A program made the translations under genes and the position numbers. A stretch of DNA of 64,000 nucleotides from Ruminococcaceae bacterium UBA7217 (lineage in GTDB: Bacteria; Bacillota; Clostridia; Oscillospirales; Acutalibacteraceae). The stretch is from contig DKTZ01000030.1 of NCBI GenBank assembly GCA_002490425.1, positions 22,714-86,713 of the forward strand, given 5' to 3'. The stretch's first letter is position 1. Each line of letters begins with the position of its first letter. This document shows, in pieces, positions 1 through 9,892 of this stretch. The notes below the pieces were generated by a model. The model worked only from the letters and a program-made list of their open reading frames with translations, searched no databases and was not told the DNA's origin.

Positions 1-1
1 T

Positions 2-295
2 CTTAAAAGAACAGGTAAAAAGATTTCTGAGCTTGCAAGTGAAATGCAGGTATTTCCTCAGGTGCTTATCAATGTCCGTGTTTCTAACTTCGGTAAAACA
101 AGGCTTGAAAAGGATGAAGAGGTTCAGCTTGCAATTCGTGAGGCGAGCGAAGAGCTGGGTGAGGACGGACGTGTTCTTGTCCGTGTTTCGGGAACAGAAC
201 CGCTTGTACGTGTAATGCTTGAGGGCAAAGATCTCGCAAAAATTCAGTATTTGGCTGAGTGCATAGCAAAGGTTATTGAGGAAAGGTTAGTATAA
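2..295 (+). CDS. glmM: Phosphoglucosamine mutase GlmM, C-terminal part
   Basis: Partial gene entering from the left edge; only about the last 97 residues are present. GlmM isomerises glucosamine-6-phosphate to glucosamine-1-phosphate for UDP-GlcNAc and peptidoglycan synthesis in the cytoplasm. The fragment has the phosphate-binding loop of the alpha-D-phosphohexomutase C-terminal domain, seen as RVSGTEPLVRVM about two thirds of the way along, and upstream the stretch FPQVLINVRV typical of GlmM rather than of phosphoglucomutases. The stop overlaps the start of the next gene (TAATG). The family assignment is firm; the upstream part cannot be checked. Confidence 0.9.
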   Translation, partial: LKRTGKKISELASEMQVFPQVLINVRVSNFGKTRLEKDEEVQLAIREASEELGEDGRVLVRVSGTEPLVRVMLEGKDLAKIQYLAECIAKVIEERLV

Positions 296-1167
296 TGCGT
301 GTTGCAGATAAATGGCAGGATTATGAGCTGATTGATAGTTCTTACGGCGAACGGCTTGAGCGCTGGGGCAATATAACGCTTATCCGCCCCGACCCTCAGG
401 TTATTTGGAAAACCGAAAGGCAAAATCAGTTTTGGAAAAAGGCGGACGCAGTTTACCACCGCTCAAATACAGGCGGCGGTAATTGGGAGATAAAGCATAA
501 AATTCCCGATTTTTGGACTGTTTCTTACAGAGATTTAACCTTTAATATAAAAACAATGGGCTTTAAGCATACAGGGCTTTTTCCCGAACAGGCTGTCAAT
601 TGGGATTTAACGGCCGATGTAATTAAAAATGCAGACAGACCCGTTAAAGTACTTAATTTATTTGCATATACGGGCGGTGCGACTGTTTCGGCGCTTAAAG
701 CAGGAGCTTCTGTTGTCCATGTTGACGCATCAAAGGGAATGACGCTGTGGGCAAAGGAAAATGCGGTGTCTTCAGGCGTTGCAGACAAACCTGTCCGCTG
801 GATTGTTGACGACTGCATTAAATTTGTTCAAAGGGAAATTCGCAGGGGCAACCGCTATGACATAATTATTATGGACCCTCCGTCTTACGGCAGGGGACCT
901 GGCGGTGAGGTTTGGAAGCTTGAAAACGAAGTTTACGGCTTTGTAGAGCAGTGCTGTGAGGTTTTGTCCGACGACCCGCTTTTGATGCTTATAAATTCTT
1001 ATACAACAGGTCTTTCACCGTCAGTTATGGAGTACATTTTGGGAACGACCGTGAAACGCAAATTCGGCGGAGAGGTAACAGGCAGTGAAATAGGTTTGAG
1101 AACTTCCTCAAAAGGGCTTGTTTTGCCGTGCGGAGCCACGGCTGTTTGGTCAAAAAATACGCTTTAA
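295..1167 (+). CDS. Class I SAM-dependent methyltransferase (RlmI-like)
   Basis: A 290-residue class I methyltransferase of the RlmI/RlmK-like group that modifies rRNA or another nucleic acid. The SAM-binding motif I is NLFAYTGG at residues 121-128, an acidic residue follows in VHVDAS at 141-146, and the catalytic motif IV is MDPPSYGRG at 193-201, where DPPxY is typical of base N- or C-methyltransferases. There is no N-terminal PUA domain, so it is shorter than Escherichia coli RlmI. It starts one base inside the glmM stop, which implies translational coupling. The substrate cannot be told from the sequence. Confidence 0.85.
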   Translation: MRVADKWQDYELIDSSYGERLERWGNITLIRPDPQVIWKTERQNQFWKKADAVYHRSNTGGGNWEIKHKIPDFWTVSYRDLTFNIKTMGFKHTGLFPEQAVNWDLTADVIKNADRPVKVLNLFAYTGGATVSALKAGASVVHVDASKGMTLWAKENAVSSGVADKPVRWIVDDCIKFVQREIRRGNRYDIIIMDPPSYGRGPGGEVWKLENEVYGFVEQCCEVLSDDPLLMLINSYTTGLSPSVMEYILGTTVKRKFGGEVTGSEIGLRTSSKGLVLPCGATAVWSKNTL

Positions 1168-1174
1168 GGAATAT

Positions 1175-2035
1175 ATGGCAGATATGGCAGACGCAATTTT
1201 AAAATTTGACAATGTAACATTCCGTTACGACAGCGATGATGTGAAGCTGCCGCCGGCAGTTGAAAATTTATCACTTGAAATAAACAAAGGCGAGTTTGTA
1301 GCGGTTCTTGGGCATAACGGCTCAGGTAAATCAACGCTTGCCAAGCTCTCAAACGGGTTGGTAACACCCGAATCGGGGGATGTTTATGTTCTCGGAATGA
1401 ACACAAAAGATGAAGAAAACGACCTTAAAATCAAGCAGACAGTGGGCGTTGTCTTTCAAAATCCCGATAACCAAATCGTCGCGACAATAGTTGAGGAGGA
1501 CGTCGCTTTCGGGCCTGAAAATTTAGGCGTAGAGCCGTCTGAAATACGCAGACGTGTTGACGAATCGTTAAAAATTGTCGGAATGTATAAATACAGACTT
1601 CACGAACCGCACAAGCTTTCGGGCGGGCAGAAACAGCGTGTTGCAATCGCAGGCATAATTGCAATGCAGCCGCAGTGCATCGTCTTTGACGAGCCTACCG
1701 CAATGCTTGACCCTGAGGGTCGGCGTGACGTAATGAATGCTATGAAGCGTTTAAATAAAGAGCTGGGAATAACGGTTTTGTTTATCACTCATTATATGGA
1801 AGAAGCATGCGAGGCCCAGAGAATTGTCGTAATGGATGACGCTCATTTGGTTCTTGACGGCACACCGAGCGAAATCTTCTCCGATGTAAATTACATCAGA
1901 AGCCTTGGTCTTGACGTGCCGCAAACTTCTGCACTTGCACAAATGCTCAAAGATGACGGAATTCCTATTTTCGGTGAAACCTTGAGTGTCGACGGTCTTG
2001 TAGATTCACTGGCAAAAATTCTTAACAGAGGTTAA
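1175..2035 (+). CDS. ecfA1: Energy-coupling factor transporter ATPase EcfA1
   Basis: First of two ABC ATPases of a group II (shared) energy-coupling factor transporter. They power vitamin uptake with EcfT and interchangeable S-components. The Walker A is GHNGSGKST (about 46-54), the signature LSGGQ (about 148) and the Walker B IVFDEP (about 169). The start is set at ATG 1175, which has AAGGA four bases before it; an in-frame upstream ATG at 1118 would overlap the methyltransferase and has no good Shine-Dalgarno, and ATG 1184 is another option. It is followed after three bases by ecfA2. ThiT, encoded near 25.4 kb, is a probable client S-component. Confidence 0.93.
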   Translation: MADMADAILKFDNVTFRYDSDDVKLPPAVENLSLEINKGEFVAVLGHNGSGKSTLAKLSNGLVTPESGDVYVLGMNTKDEENDLKIKQTVGVVFQNPDNQIVATIVEEDVAFGPENLGVEPSEIRRRVDESLKIVGMYKYRLHEPHKLSGGQKQRVAIAGIIAMQPQCIVFDEPTAMLDPEGRRDVMNAMKRLNKELGITVLFITHYMEEACEAQRIVVMDDAHLVLDGTPSEIFSDVNYIRSLGLDVPQTSALAQMLKDDGIPIFGETLSVDGLVDSLAKILNRG

Positions 2036-2038
2036 ATA

Positions 2039-2905
2039 ATGGCACTTTTGCAAACAGAAAATTTATCTTATATTTACGGTGAGGGAACGCCTTTTTGCGT
2101 TACCGCACTTGATAAAGTTAATATAGAAATCGAAAAAGGCGATATTATTGCCGTAATCGGGCAAACGGGTTCGGGTAAAAGTACACTGATGCAGCTTCTT
2201 AACGGGCTTTTAAAGCCGACTTCTGGCAGGGTATTGCTTGACGGAGAGGATATTCGCTCCTCAAAGGCGAAAAAGCTTGAAACACGTTTCCGTGTGGGAC
2301 TATGCTTTCAGTATCCTGAGTATCAGTTATTTGAAAATACCGTTTATGAGGATATTGCTTTCGGCCCTAAAAATATGGAGCTTTCCGATGCGGAGGTCGA
2401 CAAGCGTGTGCGTGATGCGGCAAAATATGTCGGCATACCCGAGTCTGCATTTAAAACTCATCCGTTTGACCTTTCGGGCGGCGAAAAAAGACGTGTTGCT
2501 ATTGCAGGCGTGATTTCAATGGAGCCTGAAATTCTCATTCTCGACGAGCCTACCTCGGGTCTTGACCCAAAGGGCAGGGAGCAAATTTTGTCGCTTATTA
2601 AAAATTACCGTGACCGCACGGGTAAAACTGTTATAGTAGTTTCCCACAGTATGAACGATGTCGCAAAAATTGCATCAAGAGTAATAGTTATGTATCAGTC
2701 AAAGGTTTTAATGACGGGAACCGTTGACGAAGTCTTTGAGCAAAGCGAGAAGCTTACTGAAATCGGGCTTTCCGTTCCGCAGATTACTGAGGTTTTTACA
2801 AAACTTCATACTTTGGGGTACCCTGTCAGCGAAAAGGTATATACAACAAAGCAGGCTTTCCTCGAAATTAAACGCATATTAAATAGGGGGAAAGACAATG
2901 CTTAA
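2039..2905 (+). CDS. ecfA2: Energy-coupling factor transporter ATPase EcfA2
   Basis: Second ATPase of the ECF transporter, 288 residues. The Walker A is GQTGSGKST (41-49), the signature LSGGEK (145-150) and the Walker B LILDEP (166-171); the Q-loop region reads CFQYPEYQLFE, a pattern usual for EcfA2. It forms a heterodimer with EcfA1 that couples ATP hydrolysis to EcfT through the membrane. The gene follows ecfA1 with a three-base gap and overlaps ecfT by eight bases, so the three are one translational unit, in the order found across Firmicutes. Confidence 0.94.
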   Translation: MALLQTENLSYIYGEGTPFCVTALDKVNIEIEKGDIIAVIGQTGSGKSTLMQLLNGLLKPTSGRVLLDGEDIRSSKAKKLETRFRVGLCFQYPEYQLFENTVYEDIAFGPKNMELSDAEVDKRVRDAAKYVGIPESAFKTHPFDLSGGEKRRVAIAGVISMEPEILILDEPTSGLDPKGREQILSLIKNYRDRTGKTVIVVSHSMNDVAKIASRVIVMYQSKVLMTGTVDEVFEQSEKLTEIGLSVPQITEVFTKLHTLGYPVSEKVYTTKQAFLEIKRILNRGKDNA

Positions 2906-3740
2906 GGATATAACAATAGGGCAGTATTTCCCTTTAAATTCAGTAATTCACCGTCTTGACCCAAGAGTCAAATTACTTTATACATTTGTTTTCATTATAA
3001 TGATAGTCGTGGCAAACAACTTTGTAGCATTGGCTTTTTGCGTTGCTTGTGCTTTAATAGTTACATTTGTTTCCAAAGTTCCGCTTAAAACAGTTATAAA
3101 GGGCTTAAAACCTATTATCTTTATTATTGTTATAACTTCTCTTTTGCAGATAATTTATGTTAAAACGGGCGTAACTTTAGTTTCATTTTGGAAAATAAGA
3201 ATTACAAGCGGAGGCCTTTTAGAGGCGCTGTTCCTTACTTTCCGTATTTCATTCCTTATTGTAATGAGTACAATGCTTACTTACACAACCTCGCCAACGT
3301 CAATGACAAACGGTCTTGACCGCACCTTCGCTCCTCTTTCAAAAATAGGAATAGATTTCAACATAATCACAATGATAATGACAATAGCCCTTCGTTTTAT
3401 CCCGACGCTTATTGACGAGGTGGATAAAATTATTTCGGCTCAAAAGTCCAGAGGGGCAAATTTTGAAAGCGGAAGTATTTTTAAGCGTGCAAAAATGCTT
3501 ATACCCCTGTTTGTCCCTCTGCTTTTCAATGCAACAAGAAGAGCTTATGAATTGGCTTATGCAATGACCTGCCGTTGCTATAACGGCGGTAAGGGCAAAA
3601 CAACAATGAACGCATTAAAGTATAAAAAGGGCGACTGGCTTGTAACTGTATTGACTTTTGCGTTTGTTGCGGGTGTAATAGTCTTAAATATTAAATTCGG
3701 TGAGTATAATGCGAAATTTGCTTTTAACTCTGCGGTATGA
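2898..3740 (+). CDS. ecfT: Energy-coupling factor transmembrane protein EcfT
   Basis: Integral membrane scaffold (280 residues) that links the EcfA1/EcfA2 dimer to exchangeable S-components. It has several hydrophobic segments, the first two near residues 28-58 and the last near 250-270. The first coupling motif is clear as AQKSRGANFE around residue 182. The second, usually of the form EARGY, is degenerate here (TCRCYNGG around 222), keeping only the arginine. The start overlaps ecfA2 with GGGGG a few bases upstream. The 3' end overlaps the start of truA by 32 bases. Confidence 0.92.
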   Translation: MLKDITIGQYFPLNSVIHRLDPRVKLLYTFVFIIMIVVANNFVALAFCVACALIVTFVSKVPLKTVIKGLKPIIFIIVITSLLQIIYVKTGVTLVSFWKIRITSGGLLEALFLTFRISFLIVMSTMLTYTTSPTSMTNGLDRTFAPLSKIGIDFNIITMIMTIALRFIPTLIDEVDKIISAQKSRGANFESGSIFKRAKMLIPLFVPLLFNATRRAYELAYAMTCRCYNGGKGKTTMNALKYKKGDWLVTVLTFAFVAGVIVLNIKFGEYNAKFAFNSAV

Positions 3741-4443
3741 CGGAACGAATTTTCACGGCTGGCAAAAACAGAATAATGCTGACAGTGTTCAGGCAAGAGT
3801 AGAAGATGCGTTTCATTCAGTCAGCGGAAAAAACGAAAATGTACTCGGCTGCAGCAGAACGGACGCAGGCGTTCACGCAAATATGTTTTGCTGTAATGTC
3901 AGGACGGATTGCAATATTCCCGCAGAAAAAATTCCCGATGCATTAAATTTTTATCTGCCGAACAGTATTTCGGTTTATTCTTGCCGTGAGGTGGGTTTTG
4001 ACTTTCACGCAAGGTATAACGCAAAGGGAAAGGAATATGTTTATTTAATTTATAACGGTAAATACAGAAATCCTTTTTATGAAAATAAAGCGTTGTATTA
4101 TTCCTATTCTTTAGATGTAGATCTTTTGAATGAAAACGCAAAGGATTTCGTAGGTGTTCACGATTTTTCGGCGTTTTGCAGTGCTGACTCGTCCGTTCAG
4201 GATAAAGTCCGTGAAATTTATGAATGTAAAGCCGAAAGAGACGGCGACATAGTAAAAATTACTGTAAAAGGCAACGGCTTTCTTTACAATATGGTAAGGA
4301 TTATGGTCGGAACTCTTCTCGATATTCAAAACGGCAAAATAGAAAACGGCTCAATTGCACAAATTTTAGAAAGCCGTGACAGAAGCAGAGCGGGCGTAAC
4401 CGTAAAGCCCGATGGGCTTTATTTAAATAAAGTTATTTATTGA
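3709..4443 (+). CDS. truA: tRNA pseudouridine(38-40) synthase TruA
   Basis: Makes pseudouridine at positions 38-40 of the tRNA anticodon stem. The catalytic aspartate sits in CSRTDAGVHA near residue 50, the N-terminus reads LTLRYDGTNFHGWQ as usual for TruA, and the C-terminal GNGFLYNMVRIMVGTL motif is present. ATG 3709 is chosen over an in-frame GTG at 3700 because TruA proteins begin right before this conserved strand. It overlaps ecfT by 32 bases, continuing the common ecfA-ecfT-truA arrangement of Firmicutes. Length (244 residues) is normal. Confidence 0.94.
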   Translation: MRNLLLTLRYDGTNFHGWQKQNNADSVQARVEDAFHSVSGKNENVLGCSRTDAGVHANMFCCNVRTDCNIPAEKIPDALNFYLPNSISVYSCREVGFDFHARYNAKGKEYVYLIYNGKYRNPFYENKALYYSYSLDVDLLNENAKDFVGVHDFSAFCSADSSVQDKVREIYECKAERDGDIVKITVKGNGFLYNMVRIMVGTLLDIQNGKIENGSIAQILESRDRSRAGVTVKPDGLYLNKVIY

Positions 4444-4457
4444 TTTGGAGTTGAAAA

Positions 4458-5675
4458 ATGGGTGTGAAAAAAGAGAAACAAAAGAAAAGCAAAGCAAAAA
4501 AGGCTAATAAAAAAGGCGGTCTTGCAGTCAGCCTCAAAACAGCCAATAAAATAAAACTGATTTCAGTAATTCTTGTCATTTTAATTCTTGTTTCCATTGC
4601 GGCGGCGCAAATCAGCGGTATTACCGTTTCAATGGCAACGGAAGGCTTTAGAACAATGCTTGCAAAAATCGGCTCAGGAAACGGTTTCCCTTATCCGCTT
4701 TCAGGCATTTCCGCATCTGAACTTTTAGGTGCAGGCTCTGACTTGGTTTTAATTGACGATTCGGGTGTAAGAGTTATTGATTCAACCGCAAAAGAAATTT
4801 CTAATATAGAGCACAGCTTTGACCACCCAATTGCCGAAAGCTCCGGTGGCAGAATTCTGCTCTATGACATAGGCGCAAAGCAGTTCAGAATACAGTCAAA
4901 AACAAGAACTCTTTTTGAAAAACAGACAGATTATATTATTCTTACCGCTTCTCTGGGGCGGGACGGTTCTTGTGCAGTTGCAACAAGAGCGGACGGTGCT
5001 GAAAGTATGCTTACAGTCTATGACAAAAACCATAAAGAGGCATTTCGCTGGGCTTGTGCAAAAGAGCACATTGTTTCCTGCGACGTTTCAGATAACGGCA
5101 AAAAATATGCCGTTGCGGTTTTAGGCGTAGATAACGGTTCGGTTTATTCAAAAGTATATGTATTTGAAAAGAACAGTACTGAGCCTTATGCTTCCTTTGA
5201 ATATAAGGACAGTGCACTGACGCAGGTTAAATTCTTTGATGATGACAGGCTTTTGATATTCGGCAACAATGTCTGCGAAATAATTGACGGCAAAACGGTT
5301 GCCAATAAAATCGATGTTTCGGTAAATACTCCGTCAAGACTTTTTGTTTCAGAGAATAACACTGCGGTGCTTGTGCTTTCAAAATATTCAAGCACAACAC
5401 AAAAAATAGTTAAGGTTTATAGCAAATCCGGTCAAGAGATGTTTTCGGCAGAGGTTACCGGAATTGTGAAATCCGTCTCAACAGACGGAAAATATACAGC
5501 AGTTTTGACTGACAGTCAAGTCTGCATTTACAATATGAAAGGAGAGATGACAGGAAAAGCTGAACTAACATCAGATCCAATCGGTGTTGCAGTTTACGGA
5601 AAGCACACGTATGTTTTTGAATCTGAAGGAATTTTTGAATATTCATCCGATCAGATAAATGTTCTCAAGAGGTGA
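4458..5675 (+). CDS. DUF5711 family membrane-anchored protein
   Basis: A 405-residue protein with a very lysine-rich N-terminus (about 1-30), one transmembrane helix at about 33-53, and a large extracytoplasmic part made of short repeating strands such as SGVRVIDST, GRILLYDIG and KVYSKSG, which suggests a beta-propeller. This matches what I remember of DUF5711, found in Clostridia with no assigned function. It follows truA by 14 bases and overlaps the upstream in-frame region of the CvpA-like gene. The cytoplasmic lysine cluster fits a type II membrane topology. Function is unknown. Confidence 0.75.
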   Translation: MGVKKEKQKKSKAKKANKKGGLAVSLKTANKIKLISVILVILILVSIAAAQISGITVSMATEGFRTMLAKIGSGNGFPYPLSGISASELLGAGSDLVLIDDSGVRVIDSTAKEISNIEHSFDHPIAESSGGRILLYDIGAKQFRIQSKTRTLFEKQTDYIILTASLGRDGSCAVATRADGAESMLTVYDKNHKEAFRWACAKEHIVSCDVSDNGKKYAVAVLGVDNGSVYSKVYVFEKNSTEPYASFEYKDSALTQVKFFDDDRLLIFGNNVCEIIDGKTVANKIDVSVNTPSRLFVSENNTAVLVLSKYSSTTQKIVKVYSKSGQEMFSAEVTGIVKSVSTDGKYTAVLTDSQVCIYNMKGEMTGKAELTSDPIGVAVYGKHTYVFESEGIFEYSSDQINVLKR

Positions 5676-5679
5676 TTAT

Positions 5680-6402
5680 ATGACAGTTGTATTAGATATT
5701 ATTTTGGCAGTTATATTTATAGTTCTTATTGCCACGGCAGCAAAAAAAGGCTTTGTGCTCACAGTCCTTGAGGTTGTTGCGATAATTGCGGCACTTTTTT
5801 GTGCGTCTTACATAAGTGAGCCGGTTGCGCAAAGCGCTTACGATATGTTTCTAAAGAACAATGTCGTTAAAACAGTAAATGCAGAAATTGATGAAAAAAC
5901 TGCATCGGCAAAAATCGGGGATGTTGCTTTTGAAGCAATCCCGCAGTACGCAATTGACTTTGCCGAGTGTGCAGGAGTTGACACTCAGTCTGTAAAGAAC
6001 GACATAAACAATACAATTTCAAATGCTGTTCAAAGCGGAAAGCTTGATGAGGTCGGCGAAAAGGTTGAGGAAAACTGCGTCCGTCCCGTAGCTGTTCCCG
6101 CAATGAGAATAATACTGTTTCTTGTATTATTTGTTATTTTACTTCTGATTTTCCGTCTTATTGCAAAAGCCGTTTCTAAGGCGGTTAAACTGCCTATTGT
6201 CGGCACGCTTGACACAGTCCTCGGCGGACTGTTGGGCGCTGTCAGGGGAGCCGCCGTATTGCTTGTAATTTCAACAGTATTTGTTACAATGCTTTCAAGC
6301 GGCGATTCCGATTTTGCAGCAGCAGTCAGAGAGTCAAAGGTAATTGAGCTTGTTAACAGCTACAATCCGTTTATAGATAAATTACAAGAACTGTTTAAAT
6401 AA
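5680..6402 (+). CDS. CvpA family membrane protein
   Basis: A 240-residue protein with about four membrane helices. The first two are near residues 1-45 and the third and fourth, around 142-165 and 180-205, flank a glycine-rich stretch (GTLDTVLGGLLGAVRG) that is the hallmark of the CvpA/colicin V production family. A polar, helix-forming region of about 75 residues separates the two pairs. The family is linked to envelope functions but its biochemical role is unclear. ATG 5680 has AAGAGGTG a few bases upstream and is preferred to ATG 5659, which lacks one. Confidence 0.8.
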   Translation: MTVVLDIILAVIFIVLIATAAKKGFVLTVLEVVAIIAALFCASYISEPVAQSAYDMFLKNNVVKTVNAEIDEKTASAKIGDVAFEAIPQYAIDFAECAGVDTQSVKNDINNTISNAVQSGKLDEVGEKVEENCVRPVAVPAMRIILFLVLFVILLLIFRLIAKAVSKAVKLPIVGTLDTVLGGLLGAVRGAAVLLVISTVFVTMLSSGDSDFAAAVRESKVIELVNSYNPFIDKLQELFK

Positions 6403-6414
6403 GGAGAATTTATA

Positions 6415-7080
6415 ATGGCTGAAGAAAAATTAAGCACAAAAGATAATGTAAAAGGTATTTTTGAGGGTTGCCTTACAATCCCGAATTTAATGTCCGTAAT
6501 AAGAATTTTGCTTATTCCCGTTTTTGCAGTGCTCTACATTAAAGGTTACATTTGGTGGTCGGTAGCTGTTCTCGCTGTTTCGGGTCTTTCCGACTTTTTC
6601 GACGGAAAAATTGCAAGAAAGTTTAATCAGGTTTCGGCTCTCGGCAAAATGCTTGACCCCATAGCCGATAAGCTTACGGTTTTTGCTCTTGCAATCGTTC
6701 TGTTTATTCAGTTTAAAAATGCCGAAAGTGCGTCAATGAAGGCATTTGCATGGGTATTTTTACTGTTTATTGCCAAAGATATAATTATGCTTCTCGGCGG
6801 AGCTTTGCTTATAGCGCTTGGCTCACGTCCTGTTGCGGCTGAGATTTACGGAAAAGCGGCAACGCTTGTGTTTTATGTTGTAATGATTTTGATTATCGGC
6901 TTCGGACCTGAGGTAGGGGCTATAAGCAGAACCTATCCTAATCTCACATTACCTGAATCAGTAATGTTTGTGCTCGTAGTGTTAGCGGTAATCCTTACCT
7001 TCGTCGCATTCATAAGCTATCTGCCCGGCTCAGTTAAGCAAATACTTGATAACGCAAAGAAAAAGAAAGAGGATAAATAA
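6415..7080 (+). CDS. pgsA: CDP-diacylglycerol-glycerol-3-phosphate 3-phosphatidyltransferase
   Basis: Membrane enzyme that makes phosphatidylglycerol phosphate, the first committed step to phosphatidylglycerol. The CDP-alcohol phosphotransferase signature D-x2-DG-x2-AR-x8-G-x3-D-x3-D is complete in the stretch beginning SDFFDGKIAR and ending KMLDPIADK at roughly residues 58-84. The rest is hydrophobic with about five membrane helices. At 221 residues it is slightly longer than average because of a loop near residues 165-180. It starts 12 bases after the CvpA-like gene with AAGGAG upstream, and its stop overlaps the clpE-like start. Confidence 0.92.
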   Translation: MAEEKLSTKDNVKGIFEGCLTIPNLMSVIRILLIPVFAVLYIKGYIWWSVAVLAVSGLSDFFDGKIARKFNQVSALGKMLDPIADKLTVFALAIVLFIQFKNAESASMKAFAWVFLLFIAKDIIMLLGGALLIALGSRPVAAEIYGKAATLVFYVVMILIIGFGPEVGAISRTYPNLTLPESVMFVLVVLAVILTFVAFISYLPGSVKQILDNAKKKKEDK

Positions 7081-9389
7081 TGAACAAAGGTATGCTTTGC
7101 AGCAGATGCAAAAAAAATCCTGCTGTATTCTTTATTTCAAAGGTAGACGGCGACAAAACGTCTAACGAGGGGTTGTGCATTAAATGCGCAATGGAGCTGA
7201 ATATCGGCCCTGTTAAACAGATTATGGAGAATATGGGTATCACTGAGGACGATGTTGACGATGTTTCCGCTCAGATGGAGCAGATGATGGAAAGTATGGG
7301 CGATGACGGCTTTGAATTCGGCGGTGCAGGTACTTTCCCGTTTATGCAAGGAATGTTTGGCGCAGCTCCGTCAGGCGAGCCTTTAACCGACGGCAAAAAT
7401 AATGCTGAAGATAAAAAAGGTAAGAAGAAAAAGCAGGGAACGAAGAATGATAAAAGAAAATTCTTGGGTCTTTACTGCACTGACCTTACCGAGCGTGCAA
7501 GGGAGAATAAGCTTGACAGAATAATCGGCAGAGAGCAGGAGATTGCCCGTACCGTTCAAATTCTTTGCAGAAGAACAAAGAACAACCCTTGCCTTATCGG
7601 TGAACCCGGCGTCGGCAAAACGGCGATTGCCGAGGGGCTCGCACAAAGAATTGCAAACGGTACCGTTCCTGCAAAGCTTGCCGATAAAGAAATCCATTTG
7701 CTTGATTTAACCGCTCTTGTTGCAGGAACTCAGTTCAGAGGTCAGTTTGAGAGCAGAATTAAAGGACTTGTCGAAGAGGTTAAGAGCGAGGGCAATATTA
7801 TTCTTTTCATTGACGAGGTTCATAACCTTATCGGCACGGGTGACGCCGAGGGTTCAATGAACGCCGCCAACATCTTAAAGCCTGCTCTTTCACGCGGTGA
7901 AATTCAGGTTATCGGTGCTACAACCTTTAACGAATACAGAAAGCATATTGAAAAGGACGCCGCTCTTGAACGCCGTTTTCAGACAGTTAAGATTGAAGAG
8001 CCGTCTATTGAAGATTCATATAAAATGCTTTTGGGCATTAAAAATTACTATGAGGATTTCCACCGTGTAAGGATTTCCGACAATCTCGTATATAAAGCCG
8101 TTACTCTTTCCGAAAGATATATTACAGACAGATTTTTGCCCGATAAAGCAATAGACTTACTTGACGAAGCCTGCACCTGTGCAAATCTTCGCAATAAATC
8201 AATAAGCGAGCTTGAAATTGCGGAGAAAAAGAGCGCTGATTTGCAGAAAAAGATGACCGATTTAGAGGATGAATTGGCAAATGCTCCCGAAGGCTCTGAC
8301 CTTGACCCGATTTATGCTCAAATGTCCGTTACAAAAGGGGAGATTGAGGCAGTTTCAAAAACTCTTCCCTCTCTTACCGAAAAGGCGAAGGACAATGCAG
8401 TTTTAGAAGAAGATTTGGCAAAGGTAATAAATCTTTGGACGGGAATCCCCGTTTCCAAGGTTGTTGAGGGCGATATAAACCGTCTTAAGGACCTTGAAAC
8501 AAGACTTCTTGAAAAAATTATAGGTCAGGATGAGGCAGTAAGGCTTGTTGCAAACGCAATAAAGAGAAGCCGAATTCAGTTAACGCTTCAAAAACGTCCT
8601 GCGTCATTTATTTTCGTAGGGCCTACAGGCGTGGGAAAAACAGAGCTTGTAAAAAAATTGTCTGAGGAGCTGTTTGACACTCCCGAAACGCTTATCCGCC
8701 TTGATATGTCCGAATTTATGGAGAAGCACAGCGTCTCCCGTCTTATCGGCTCGCCCCCAGGCTATGTAGGCTATGACGAGGCAGGTCAGCTTACCGAAAA
8801 GGTACGCAGAAAGCCTTATTCAATTATTCTTTTCGATGAAATTGAAAAGGCTCATCCCGATGTTATGAACATTTTGCTCCAAATTCTTGACGAGGGTAAA
8901 ACAAACGACGCTCACGGCAGAACTGTAAGCTTTGCGAATACAGTTATCATAATGACCTCAAATGCAGGCAGTCATTTAAGCGAAACCTCGCTTGGTTTCG
9001 GCAAAACAGAGGGGGATATTTCAAGAGAAAAGGTTATGAAAGCGCTTAAAGAATTTTTGCGACCCGAATTTATCGGCAGGGTTGACGAAATTGTCGTTTT
9101 CAATCCGCTTTCACACGAAAATTATAAGGATATTGCAAAGCTTATGCTCTCTGAAATCACAACCGTTCTTGAGGACAAAGGAATTAAATTCGTTTACGGC
9201 GATGAAATCCCCGAAACGATTGTAAATAAAATGGACGGAAATTCCAGAGGGGCAAGAGATTTGCGCAATGTTATAAGACGTAATATCGAAGATAAAGTGT
9301 CAACGTTAATGATTGACAATGCAGGAGCACCCATAAACCAAATCACTGTAACAGAAACGAACGGCGAAATCACCGCCGAAATAAATTAA
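7080..9389 (+). CDS. ClpE-like AAA+ unfoldase with N-terminal zinc finger
   Basis: A 769-residue class I Clp ATPase that unfolds proteins, probably for ClpP. The N-terminus carries a treble-clef-type zinc finger (CSRC at about 7-10 and CIKC at about 33-36) as in ClpE and McsA. A flexible Gly/Met-rich linker with a lysine run follows, in place of a Clp_N repeat domain. The two AAA+ modules have Walker A GEPGVGKT (about 178) and GPTGVGKT (about 515), with a coiled middle domain between about 400 and 450 and a Clp B2-like C-terminus. It overlaps the pgsA stop. ClpE best explains the zinc finger; ClpC is the main alternative. Confidence 0.85.
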   Translation: MNKGMLCSRCKKNPAVFFISKVDGDKTSNEGLCIKCAMELNIGPVKQIMENMGITEDDVDDVSAQMEQMMESMGDDGFEFGGAGTFPFMQGMFGAAPSGEPLTDGKNNAEDKKGKKKKQGTKNDKRKFLGLYCTDLTERARENKLDRIIGREQEIARTVQILCRRTKNNPCLIGEPGVGKTAIAEGLAQRIANGTVPAKLADKEIHLLDLTALVAGTQFRGQFESRIKGLVEEVKSEGNIILFIDEVHNLIGTGDAEGSMNAANILKPALSRGEIQVIGATTFNEYRKHIEKDAALERRFQTVKIEEPSIEDSYKMLLGIKNYYEDFHRVRISDNLVYKAVTLSERYITDRFLPDKAIDLLDEACTCANLRNKSISELEIAEKKSADLQKKMTDLEDELANAPEGSDLDPIYAQMSVTKGEIEAVSKTLPSLTEKAKDNAVLEEDLAKVINLWTGIPVSKVVEGDINRLKDLETRLLEKIIGQDEAVRLVANAIKRSRIQLTLQKRPASFIFVGPTGVGKTELVKKLSEELFDTPETLIRLDMSEFMEKHSVSRLIGSPPGYVGYDEAGQLTEKVRRKPYSIILFDEIEKAHPDVMNILLQILDEGKTNDAHGRTVSFANTVIIMTSNAGSHLSETSLGFGKTEGDISREKVMKALKEFLRPEFIGRVDEIVVFNPLSHENYKDIAKLMLSEITTVLEDKGIKFVYGDEIPETIVNKMDGNSRGARDLRNVIRRNIEDKVSTLMIDNAGAPINQITVTETNGEITAEIN

Positions 9390-9406
9390 AAAATATACAA
9401 CATTTT

Positions 9407-9494
9407 GTAGGGTACGCCGTTATTCCCCTGCAAGGGGAAATGTCTGCAAAGCAGACAAAAGGGTCTTGGCAAAAGCTGTAACCTCGGCGTACCG
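9407..9494. repeat. Palindromic intergenic repeat with nested hairpins
   Basis: The ends GGTACGCCG (9411-9419) and CGGCGTACC (9485-9493) are exact inverted repeats. Inside lie two more hairpins, TTCCCCT/AGGGGAA (9423-9439) and GTCTGC/GCAGAC (9442-9456). The flanking word GTAGGG is shared with the elements at 9893 and 38222. It looks like a non-coding, miniature mobile or transcript-end repeat and sits just after the clpE-like gene. Confidence 0.6.
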
Positions 9495-9582
9495 TTTGCA
9501 ATTTAACGGTGGACTAATCAGTTTTGATTGATGAGATTTAATGTGAAACTGCTTTTTGAGAAAATAAGGGCGGCTTGATTAT

Positions 9583-9882
9583 ATGAAGAATACAAAAATT
9601 GATAAAATTATCGGAATAATCTTTTTAGTTGCTTTTGTTTTAATGATATTTGCAGCATACGCTATCGGTATATTGCACTATTTAGGTGTATCCGTTTTAT
9701 CAATGCCTTGGGGTATGATGATTTATGTTATAACAGCTTTTATATTTATGGGATTGTCAGAAGCTTTTTTTATAAAAGCGGGAATGATTCCCATAAAGCT
9801 GAAAATTATAATATATATTAAATGGGCTTTTATCGCTGTTGTTACAGTTGTTTCTGTAATTTCTGTTTTCTGTGTTGCCTGA
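9583..9882 (+). CDS. Small membrane protein, unknown
   Basis: A 99-residue protein that is almost wholly hydrophobic, with three predicted membrane helices at about 9-30, 37-60 and 70-95, separated by short charged loops. I do not recognise a family. The ribosome-binding site is weak (AAGGG about 13 bases before the ATG). It stands alone between two palindromic repeat elements and is closed on the right by a bidirectional terminator. Base composition and clear hydrophobic periodicity suggest a real gene, but no motif supports a function. Confidence 0.55.
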   Translation: MKNTKIDKIIGIIFLVAFVLMIFAAYAIGILHYLGVSVLSMPWGMMIYVITAFIFMGLSEAFFIKAGMIPIKLKIIIYIKWAFIAVVTVVSVISVFCVA

Positions 9883-9892
9883 TTTTTGTAAC